From: Snodgrassella sp945267035
GTDB taxonomy: Bacteria; Pseudomonadota; Gammaproteobacteria; Burkholderiales; Neisseriaceae
NCBI RefSeq assembly: GCF_026535915.1
Contig: NZ_JAFNPF010000001.1
Span: 1,860,001-1,924,000 of the forward strand
DNA: 64,000 nt
Reading direction: 5' to 3'
A program made the translations under genes and the position numbers. The stretch's first letter is position 1; each line of letters opens with the position of its first letter. Shown here piece by piece: positions 38,046 to 47,500 of this stretch. The notes under the pieces are model-generated. The model saw nothing but the letters and a program-made list of their open reading frames with translations. It did no database searches and had not been told where the DNA came from.

Positions 38046-38331
38046 TTGGTTTACTTGGCTATGCGCAGTGTTGATGTCGCTGTGGATACCCAGTTCTTCT
38101 ACGCTGGTCTCTTTACCATTGATGATGATCTGTCCCGGGCTTAAGGTGGCATGGGTGGTGCTTTTATCGCTGCCACTTTGGTGCTGCGGTATGCTCGGTG
38201 TATAGTGCGGTTTGCCCGGTTCACTTGAGCCTAGTCCGGAGACGCCTCCGTTGATGGACGCGGTATTGGCTTTGAAGCTGGATTCGTTTTCAATAATGAG
38301 ATCCCCGCCAGTTAGGTGGGGATCATTACCA

Positions 38332-38597
38332 CTATGATATTTTTGTCATTATATTCTTAATGATGAGTTCAACAGATAGTTCTAACTTATCGCTATCTAT
38401 CGTATAACGGTTTAATTCAATTTATTTTCTGCATCAAACAGTAATTCCCTTAACCATTTCTCTTCTAATGCTAGAATTTGGTATTCAGCCTCATAAATGC
38501 TAGATTGTATTTCTTCCACCCCGATTTCTTTGTTCAAAAAAGAATCACATTTTTTTTTCAATTTATCAACAACATCAGGATATATCCAGTTGATCAC
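38332..38597 (-). pseudogene. Immunity gene truncated by a one-base deletion
   Basis: GTG start at 38597, overlapping the toxin stop (GTGA). The frame stops at 38412 after FDAENKLN. Compared with the tail at 35.2 kb one C is missing in AAAATCAAATTG; restoring it extends the protein by ~25 residues (IELNRYTIDSDKLELSVELI…) to TAG 38332–38334. So this immunity protein is probably truncated. Confidence 0.65.
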
Positions 38598-38712
38598 TTT
38601 TCACTCCGTCTTAAAAAGGTCACAATAATTTTACCGTTACTTTCGGTAACAACACCTACATCACCACTCCAATGCACAGTCCTCTCTACACCATTAACTG
38701 TTAACCCAAGTG
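38594..38712 (-). pseudogene. Toxin C-terminal fragment
   Basis: About 39 codons, LGLTVNGVERTVHWSGDVGV then a beta-rich end IIVTFLRRSEK and TGA. The upstream toxin sequence has been replaced at ~38712 by the regulator fragment on the opposite strand. Confidence 0.55.
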
Positions 38713-38949
38713 CGCCCCTATGAAGCAGGCGAAGCTCAGCCCTTTTTAGATATCTTAAAGAAGATTGCCACGACGTTTAATGTCACCACCGACTGGCTGA
38801 TATTTGAGGACGGTGAACGTGAACCACAGCTTGAGCTTAAGCTTAAGTTTGAGGCGGTCAAGCAGATGACTGCTGACGAGCAGAAGTCAATAAAAAAGAT
38901 TTTAGTCGCTATGATTTTAAAGCATCAGGCTAAGCATTTGATTGGTTGA
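38710..38949 (+). pseudogene. XRE-family regulator fragment lacking its HTH
   Basis: 79 residues (GTG 38710) with the second half of a phage-repressor-type XRE protein: YEAGEAQPFLDILKKIATTF, then TTDWLIFEDGEREP and a helical tail. The helix-turn-helix N-terminus is absent; the sequence upstream is a toxin fragment on the other strand. Such XRE genes accompany symE-like genes in some genomes, and a symE-like relic follows at 39064. Confidence 0.65.
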
Positions 38950-39063
38950 TTAAAACTGGGCATAAAGAAGAGAAGTTACACAAGACAGTAAATAACAGCG
39001 CAGGTTAACGGTGTACCACCACCGCTAACCTGCTAACCACAACTAACTTACTAGGAGTTAACT

Positions 39064-39297
39064 ATGGCTAAGAGATAGCCTACGCTAAAATCAACCACAG
39101 ACAAAGCACCGACACCACAACCCACTGAGCGATTTTAAACCGTGGGTTAAGTACCACAAGGCACAAAGCCCAACCCCAGACCGCAACTAACCATTAAGGG
39201 GAGCTGGCTGGAACAGATAGGGTTTTATGCCAGCCGACCGGTCATCATTAAAGTTGAGCAAAACAAGTTGATTATTGAACTTGTGATGCAGATTTAG
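39064..39297 (+). pseudogene. symE-like relic, copy 4
   Basis: Stop codons at MAKR* and at two sites after PTERF, then a readable tail LTIKGSWLEQIGFYASRPVI with IKVEQNKLIIELVMQI and TAG 39295–39297. The upstream leader CTAACCACAACTAACTTACT is shared with copies 3 and 5. Confidence 0.7.
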
Positions 39298-39341
39298 AAG
39301 GCTGTAAAAGCTCCCCCGCTGATGATGTGGGGATTAGGAGA

Positions 39342-39722
39342 TTACTTTATATAATCTCTATTTATATCGCCTGTTAAATAATATTGAGAGAAGATATCTA
39401 AAATCATTGAATAGTCATTAGTTACTTGTCTCTTATCCCAATAATCACCAAGAATTTTAATCTGTCCTTGTCCACCCAACTCATTAAAATAAGATTTTAC
39501 ATCTATTTCATCTTCCGTTTCATCTTCTAATGTTAGTAGATAATTATTATTTTCTGCTTGAGTTTGTAGCGATGTTATTCCCGTTTCCCTATCAATTATA
39601 GATAATGTGATACTCCCTCGAGAATTTTTTAAATTAATTAGCAAATTCTTTAAAAAATCCCAATTAAAAGAATAAGTGTGACCACCTTTATCTTCAATAA
39701 CCCAAGACAATAAAAATTTCAT
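39342..39722 (-). CDS. Cassette 1 immunity protein, Imm1-like
   Basis: 126 residues, intact. The start shares one base with the toxin stop (TAATG). The features GSITLSIIDRETG, YLLTLEDETEDEI and ILGDYWDKRQV resemble the Imm1 family, which is known to pair with deaminase toxins, in keeping with the toxin encoded just upstream. The family match is by eye. Confidence 0.65.
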   Translation of the reverse strand: MKFLLSWVIEDKGGHTYSFNWDFLKNLLINLKNSRGSITLSIIDRETGITSLQTQAENNNYLLTLEDETEDEIDVKSYFNELGGQGQIKILGDYWDKRQVTNDYSMILDIFSQYYLTGDINRDYIK

Positions 39723-40876
39723 TATTTTTGTACCTCAAGTTTTTTCATACCTAGTCGCCAATAATAGGTTAACCCTGTTTTTGCTTCATATATTGTTATC
39801 GATTTAACATCAGCAGCTTTTGCGGCAGAAACAATATCCGAACGACAATAACTACAAATAGCTTTCCCTGTCACATTAATTTTCAGATCAGCCCCCTTAG
39901 CCAGTCCTGCGTTATGAGCTTGCTGAATTGCACCTATTTCTGCATGTGCATTAGCCATATTCCAATTAGGAAGTTCTTTACCTGTAGCTATTTCTTTATC
40001 TCTTATTTTATCTGCAATCAGTGTTGACTCATTTGCATTTGCCTTGTCCGCAGGTCTTGCTTTTTGATTAGTATCTTTAAATTTAACACCATTAACTTCT
40101 AACTCAGCCGTGACTGTTGGTTTAACAACCGTCGTTCCCTTATTTGCATTCGATTCATTTTTTAGTCCCTTGTTGGGCTTTTTCAGCATTTTTACTGGTG
40201 TATTCTTACCAGCATTCCATTTAGCATTATACCTTTCTTTTATTAATCTTATCTCTTGATTTGTTAATTTTCTTCCCGCTCTTAATACTGCTGCTTGTAT
40301 CACAGCATCAATACCCACTCCCCCATTCATTAATGCATCTACTTGCTGTTGCATTACACTATATGAACCTTGGTAATTTGCCACTAGTTCATATTGAAGT
40401 ACTCTTGTTGCTATTTGTTCATCTGACTTCCCTGACCGTTTCATTTGTTTTACCAGGTTAGTCATGGTTATTTGATGAAAATACTCATTCGACATTCTTG
40501 CCGCTGGTATCCATTCATTTGCGTTTATATTTATGATGCGTGATCCTCTTGCTCTTTGGCTTTCGCCCGCTCCTTGCATCATTTTTGTAGCATAGCTTGT
40601 CAATAATATTTTGGATTCTTCTTCTGTTAGTTGTCCCGTCATATACAAATTCAATATGATTTTGTTTGCCTCTTCTGAGGCTTTTCTATAATCTTTTTCT
40701 ACTTGTTGTCTACATTGATCTGTTACACAAGCGTCATATCTTTTCTGATAATCATCTGCAATTTGTACGCCTGCCTTTTTAAGCTTGTCATTTATTTTTC
40801 TCTCTTCGGGATTTAGTTTACTTTCTCCTTTAATGTTAATTAGGGCATTATTCTCAACCGCATTCATCCCTGCCAC
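39722..40876 (-). CDS. Cassette 1: orphan CdiA-CT with cytidine-deaminase-like toxin
   Basis: 384 residues from MAGMNAVENN. Residues 10–240 are the shared post-VENN stretch. After NESNANKGT comes a ~140-residue tip with the deaminase zinc motifs: H311-A-E313 in NAHAEIGAIQQA and C341-x-x-C344 in ICSYCRSDI, of the toxin-deaminase type that edits nucleic acid or nucleotides. All catalytic residues are present and the frame is intact. Upstream, homology to cdiA ends at the codons for VASVAGG, where a symE leader begins, so there is no secretion region: a silent tip unless recombined. Confidence 0.8.
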   Translation of the reverse strand: MAGMNAVENNALINIKGESKLNPEERKINDKLKKAGVQIADDYQKRYDACVTDQCRQQVEKDYRKASEEANKIILNLYMTGQLTEEESKILLTSYATKMMQGAGESQRARGSRIININANEWIPAARMSNEYFHQITMTNLVKQMKRSGKSDEQIATRVLQYELVANYQGSYSVMQQQVDALMNGGVGIDAVIQAAVLRAGRKLTNQEIRLIKERYNAKWNAGKNTPVKMLKKPNKGLKNESNANKGTTVVKPTVTAELEVNGVKFKDTNQKARPADKANANESTLIADKIRDKEIATGKELPNWNMANAHAEIGAIQQAHNAGLAKGADLKINVTGKAICSYCRSDIVSAAKAADVKSITIYEAKTGLTYYWRLGMKKLEVQK

Positions 40877-40978
40877 TCCGGCTATCTGCGCATTGCTTAT
40901 ATTCCCTCCGGTTATTCCCCCCCGCTACTGAGGCAACCGCTAACTTGCTAACAACAACTAACTATTACGGAGTTAACT

Positions 40979-41211
40979 ATGGCTAAGATATATTCAACGC
41001 TAAAATCAACCACAGACAAGCACTGGCACTACAACCCACTGAGCGATTTTACACCGTGGGTTACACTCCCAACGGCGGACTCACCACCCTCAGACCCCAA
41101 CTCACCATTAAAGGTAGATGGCTGGAGCAGATAGGTTTTTATGCCGGGCGGCCTGTTATTATTAAAGTTGAGCAGAACAAGCTGATTATTGAACGTGCTA
41201 TACAGATCTAA
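40979..41211 (+). pseudogene. symE-like relic, copy 5 (single frameshift)
   Basis: The best kept copy. MAKIYSTLKSTTDK is followed by a one-base deletion (GACAAGCAC against GACAAAGCAC in the others). Past it the frame is open: LQPTERFYTVGYTPNGGLTT, LTIKGRWLEQIGFYAGRPVI, IKVEQNKLIIERAIQI, ending at TAA 41209–41211. SymE is known in E. coli as an SOS-induced type I toxin. One base separates this copy from a full ORF. Confidence 0.75.
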
Positions 41212-41261
41212 TAATACAAAAACAGATCCCAGTGTTAAGCTGGGATCTTATTATTGTTGGA

Positions 41262-41528
41262 TTATTCAGTTTCTTTTTTATAAAAACTAAATTTATTAGA
41301 ACGTGGAGACTCTTCAATTAATAATCTTTTACAAGATGGACATTCATACACTTCAACGCTTTCTTGATTAAAAGAATCTATAAACTTTTCAGAGGTAAGT
41401 CCTTTTTGTTCAGAACATATATCTATTATGTCCCATAAAGCATTTTGTGAAATGAGATCATAAGCGAAGTCTTCATCAAGTGAGCCAATATTCATTATTT
41501 GCCCACATTTGCATGCAATTTTCGGCAT
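41262..41528 (-). CDS. cdiI: CdiI immunity protein for the resident CdiA
   Basis: 88 residues, acidic, directly after cdiA (13-base gap). Cys pairs CKC (6–8) and CPSC (63–66) suggest a zinc-ribbon fold. By position it should neutralise the toxin tip of CdiA in the producing cell. Intact; ends ahead of a symE relic. No named family recognised. Confidence 0.72.
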   Translation of the reverse strand: MPKIACKCGQIMNIGSLDEDFAYDLISQNALWDIIDICSEQKGLTSEKFIDSFNQESVEVYECPSCKRLLIEESPRSNKFSFYKKETE

Positions 41529-41541
41529 AAACTAATCCTAA

Positions 41542-44500
41542 TTATTTTCTATCATAACGGTGTATTGTGCCTTTTGAATCTTGGAAAAATAGAGTCTTAA
41601 TATTTTGAGCATTTGGTTTACCCCATAATCTAGAGGCCATACTCTGCATTTCTTTTCCAGATAGATCCATTTGTACAATAACGCCACCAGCTTGGTTGCT
41701 TTTCTTTTCAATCGAGCTCAATATTCGATCAACTTTAGTTGTTGGTTTTGGCGTATAAACATCAACTTTACCTATCCCATTAACATGTAAATCAGATGTC
41801 CTTGTTCCTGAAATTCCTTTATCAGAAGCAGTTGCTCTATAAGTTACATCATATCCCTGATCAGCAAATTTCTGACCAGCCCTTAACTCATTAGCATCAG
41901 GTTTAGCCAATGGTTCGTAAGTCACTTTTCCTTTACGCGCTACTGGTAAATTCGGAGTTCCTGTAGTTGCAACCTTATTAGTCTGACTAGTCCCCTTTTT
42001 GGCATTATACCCTCCATTTATTAATTTTCTTTTATTTTTAAATATTGCTGCTTGTATCAGTGCATCTCCACCCTCTCCCTTATTAATTAATGCATCTACT
42101 TGCTGTTGCAATACACTATAGGAACCTAGGTGATTTGCCACTAGTCCATATTGAACTAATCTTGTCTCTATTTGCTCATCTGACTTTCCTGAGCGTTTCA
42201 TTTGTTTTATTACGTTGGCTATGGTTATTTGATGAAAATACTCATTCGCTATTCTTGCCGATGGTATCCATTCATTTACGTTTATATCTACGATGCGTGG
42301 CCCTCTTGCTCTTTGGCTTTCGCCCGCTCCTTCCATCATTTTTGTAGCATAGCTTGTCAATAATATTTTGGATTCTTCTTCTGTTAGCTGTCCCGTCATA
42401 TACAAATTCAATATGATTTTGTTTGCCTCTTCTGAGGCTTTTCTATAATCTTTTTCTACTTGTTGTCTACATTGATCTGTTACACAAGCGTCATATCTTT
42501 TCTGATAATCATCTGCAATTTGTACGCCGGCCTTTTTAAGCTTGTCATTTATTTTTCTCTCTTCAGAATTTAGTTTACTTTCTCCTTTAATATTAATTAG
42601 GGCATTATTCTCAACCGCATTCATCCCTGCCACTCCGGCTATCTGCGCATTGCTTATATTCCCTCCGGTTATCCCCCCTGCTACTGAGGCGACAGCGGAT
42701 GACAAGTCTCTTATGGTGCTTTTCACCTCTTCCGGCAGTCTGTTCGGGTCGATTTCTCCTGTTAATGGATTTATTGCTTCTGGATATTTGTCTTTAGGTA
42801 ATTGACTGATCAGGTAATCTGCTGCTAGTTCCGCTCCGGTTGCGCCTGCTGCGCCGGCGGCTGCATTGCCTCCGTTGACGCTTGCCGTAACTGCTCCCAA
42901 TATCGCATGGGCCAGTAGTTGAGCTGCTTTGTTCTGATCTTCTCCATGTCCAAACTTCCGCCCTATTAATTCGGAGGCATATGGGGCTAAGGTGTTGGTT
43001 AGCACTTGCATATTGGTTTGTCCTCCCAATATGCCGGTGATGGCGGTGGTGACTGCATTTAAGGCGCGGCTCTTGTTGCCGCCTATGCCCCAGGATTGGG
43101 CCTGATCATCTGCTGCTTGATATTCTTTATTGGTCTTTCTTAGTACTTGTTGTTTTTCTGATTCTGTCAGTTCGTTATATTCTTGCCACAGTTCTGGGTT
43201 GTTGTTATACATTTCCTGTTCGGCTTGCTCTCGCGCTTCTAAGCGTTCTTTGGCCGCTTTGTTGGCCATGTCGCTACTGAAAGTACGCACACTTTGCATG
43301 ATGGTTGCGGTGGCGTCGGCTACTGCCTTCTGTTTGTCGAGTATTTGCTGTAAATCCGGCAGTTGGTTTACTTGGCTATGCGCAGTGTTGATGTCGCTGT
43401 GGATACCCAGTTCTTCTACGCTGGTCTCTTTACCATTGATGATGATCTGTCCCGGGCTTAAGGTGGCATGGGTGGTGCTTTTATCGCTGCCACTTTGGTG
43501 CTGCGGTATGCTCGGTGTATAGTGCGGTTTGCCCGGTTCACTTGAGCCTAGTCCAGAGACGCCTCCGTTGATGGACGCGGTATTGGCTTTGAAACTAGAT
43601 TGGTTTTCGATGTCACTAAAGCTGATGCTGTTAGCAATAAGCTGGTTGTGCTCCTTGGCAGCACTTGAGGCTATGGCTCCCCCTTGCAATTCTACGCTGT
43701 CTGCTTTGATGTGGTAGCCGCCCTCTCCGGCAAATAAGCCGGATTGTTGGTTGACGGCATTGAGGTGTCCGGATGCTTTGCTGCTGTTGACTCCACCAGA
43801 TACTTCCCACACGCTGCCAAAGCCGCCCTGTACATGAATGTTGGCTCCGCTTTGGCTGTTTTTCTGGTCTATTTTGTCTTGCAGGCTGATGATGCTTAGT
43901 TTGCCTCCTACATCGGCATCAATGCGGTTTGCTGTGGCCTGAGCTCCTTTTAAGGTGGTGTTGCCTTTGCTGCTGATTTTTAGTTTGTCTGATTGCAGGG
44001 TGGTTGGATTGTATGTGAGGGCATCCAGATGGTTTTTGCCTGAACTAAATCCTATATCACCATAGATGTAGACGCCGGTTTTGGCTCCGATTGAGGCTCC
44101 TACTCCGACGCTTACGCCGGCACTGCTGTTTTTGCCATCGGCTTGTTGGTGGTTTTGACCTGCTTCGAGCAGGATGTCTCGGGCTGAGTTCAAGGCGATG
44201 GTGTCGGTGGCATTCAGCTGGGTGTTTTGCAGGTGGATGTCGCCTTCTCGACTGTTGAGGTTGATGTTACCTCCTGCTGTCAGTTGGTTGGCCTGGGAAA
44301 CGCGGTAGCTGTTGTCCTGCCGGCTATTGCTGCTCTTGAAACCAATACCAGTTTCTATTTTGAGTAGGGTGCCGTCTTGGAGTTTGTTTGGATCAACCGC
44401 CTGGCCGTTTTTCATGGCTGCGGCAATGACGCCGGCGTTGTTGTTCAGGGCATTCTGGAAGTTCTGTGCCGCGCTGTAAACCATGTATCCTTGTCCCAGT

Positions 44501-47500
44501 GCCGCCATGCCTTGCAGGGCTCGGGTACGATCGTCGGCTTTGCTTTTATACGCGGTGTCGACGGCATTAGCCAGATCGATCAGTGGGGAGCTGATTTTGG
44601 TGAAGTTGCCTATTTTGAGGTCTTTGGATGATTGATGGCTGCTACCGTAGTTGGCATCGTCAAGGATGTTGATGTCTTTGGCGCTGATGTTGATGTCTTT
44701 GCCAGCTATGATGTCGGCTACTTGCTGGGTGTAATGACCTCCTGCTTGTATGTTGACGTTGCCGGTTAAGCTGCCGATTTGGCTGCGTATTTGTTCGACG
44801 CTGTTACCGCGATATTCGTCTTTGCTGCTCATGTAGCCGGTAAATTTTTCGGTATCGGAAATTTGGGCGCTGCCCCAGCCTTTGCTACTGTGTTTTTCGC
44901 TTTGGAAGCTGCTATTTTGGCTGGATTTGATGTTGACGTCGCCGGCTGCATTGATGATGTTGTTGTGGGTGGCCACAACGCTGCTACCAAGGATGTTGAT
45001 GTCGCCGGTATCGGTTTTGATGATGGATGTCCCACCAACGGAGAGTTGGGTGCCGGTAATGGTGTCTAGTTTACCCTGACCTGCGCTTTTGTCATGGTAC
45101 ATGCCGAAGGATGAGTTCCAGTTGCGGTTATCAAAGTTGAAACCGCTGGTTTTGCTGCTGGCGCTTTCGCTATGGGCATCACGCGCAAAGCTTAGGTTGA
45201 TGTTGTCTTTGGCATAGAGGATGGCATCGCCTTCGGCAGATAGTTTACCGCCTTCGCTGGTGATGTCGCCGCCTTTGGCTATGAGGTTTAGGTTGCCGCC
45301 AGCTGTTAGTTCGCTGCCCACGGCAGTACGTTGGTGAACATCACGGGTCTGGTGACTACGTTGGTGACTCAGGGTAACCACGATGGGGGTACTGGCCGCT
45401 TGATAGGCGCTGGAGGCTGCTTCGCCCAGCTGCATGCTGCGACCAACGATGCTGTTGCTGAAGTCTCCACTGCGCATGCCGTCTTTGAGGGTGGTGGCGG
45501 CGGCAACTAAAGGGGAATAGGTGAAGCCAATGCTGAAACCACTCTGTTTGGTTTTGAGGTCGGTATAGTGGTCGCTGCTGATATGATCAGCCATCAAGTT
45601 GATGTTTTGAGCATTTAAGGTGAGGTTTTTGCCGGCGCCCAGAGCGGAGGCTTTGAGGTTGATGTCTCCATCAGCCTGCAGGATGGTGTTGCCGTTGAGG
45701 CTGGCTATCTGACTCATGGTCAAGGTGTTGTTGTGATCTTGTTGATCCAGTTGCAGTTTGGATTTGCTGTAGCCTACGCTGGCAACGCCTTTAGTTACGC
45801 TGGCGCTAAAGCCGGATTTTTTTTCTTCGTGATAGATATGATCCTGATAGAGGTTATGCGCCGCTTCGATGTTGATGTCTCTACCAGCACTGAGAATGGT
45901 TTGGTCGGTAGAGATGATGTTACTCCCTTGTATGTGGATGTCTTGCGCTGAACCAATATTGACTTGGCGACCGGATAGAGTGCTGCCTATGGCTTCGTTA
46001 TAGTTGGCCTGATGTCGATCCAGGACGGTTTTTTTGGAAGCGATTTTTTTGGTTTTGCGGTAAACGGAATGATCCAGTTCGGTTTGCTGCCGCCCTTCGA
46101 TGATGTTGACGCCGTTTTCACCATAGATGTTGATGCTGCCATTGAGGCTGTATATATCGCTTTGGCGAAGGTTAATTTGATCTTTGGCATTAATGTTGAT
46201 GTCGCCCGCGGCGATGATGCCGGTGCCGTTTTCACTTTGATAGCGATTAATCCAGTGGTTTTTGTCGCTGCGGCTGCCTGACGCCATGTTTTGGCTGGTG
46301 GTCACGGTGCTCAGTTCGACGCTGCCTTCTTTGGCGCTGAGCTGGGTAAGACCATTCTCGGCGTTGTTGATGATCGCTGCACCATGGGTGCTGATGCCAT
46401 GGGTACCTGATATGCTCAGTACGCTGTCTTTTTCACCAGTTAGGTACAGTCCAGCTGTACGGTCGATAACGGTACCACCATTGCGTTGATCTCCATAGTC
46501 TACGGTGGTGGTGTTTAACTGGACATGGTCAGCATTCAATAATATCAGGTCTTTGGCTACGGCTGCTCCGCCATTGAAGTCGATGTTATGTTGTGCGCTC
46601 AAACTCATTTTTTGTGCGCTGATTAGTCCGCTGTTGTCGATGTTCTGCGCGCCAAGGTTGACGATGTTTTGCGCCGCGATGGTACCTTGGTTGCTGATGT
46701 CACCGCTGTTTTGCAGGTTGATGTTGCGCGCGCTGATTAGGCTTCCATTGGCGCTGACGTCGCCGGAGCGGGCAATCAGGTAGACTTTGGGTACGAGTAC
46801 GTTTTGTTTGCTGCCATCAGCTAGGGTGATGGTTTCGCTCACTAACCAGATGATGTCGCTGGTTAGTTTGGCCATCTGCTCTGCTGTCAAGGCGATGCCT
46901 GGGGTAATGTTGTATTGCTGCGCAAAGGTCACGCCCGCATTCATCAGGGCTTTGTATTGCTCTTCGTCGTTTTGATAATTTTCTAAGCGTCTGTAGCCGG
47001 TTAGGTTGGTGATCTGTTCGTTAATCAGGCGTTGTTCGTAGTAACCATCTCCCAGTCGTTTTTGCATTTTACTTGGATCATGACCTAAGGCACTGAGCAT
47101 ATAGTCGCTACTGAGCCATTTGTGCATGTTGGTATACGCCGGATCGGTTTCGATCAGGTAACCATTGTTGTTGGGGTTAATGTGATACAGGCTGCTATTA
47201 GGCAGTTTGCTCAGGCTGCTATTTTGGCTCTGGATAAGCTGATTGTGTTGGTTTAGCTGATGATCGGGCAGATTGTTAAGGTTTGCCTGATCGGCCTGAG
47301 CTTGGTTGGTACCGGTATTAGCATGCTGCTGTACAGTGCTTACAGGATTGTCAAAATCATGGCTGGTGCTGATGGTCCGATTGTAGGATTTTGTATTGGT
47401 GGTTTTAATTCGGCCTTTTCTATGCGATGAATTGTCATATTTATAGCCACCTTGGCGACCTTGTTCTTCAACACGCTGTTGTCCTTTGGTTTCGCGATTT

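Noticed and set aside
37225..38205. Repeated plus-strand ORFs seen at 37.2, 37.8, 42.5 and 43.1 kb
   Set aside because: They recur only because they are antisense to the duplicated pre-toxin region.
44377..46783. Long plus-strand ORFs inside the cdiA region
   Set aside because: Shadows of the repetitive cdiA frame; the minus-strand frame is continuous and has clear domains.
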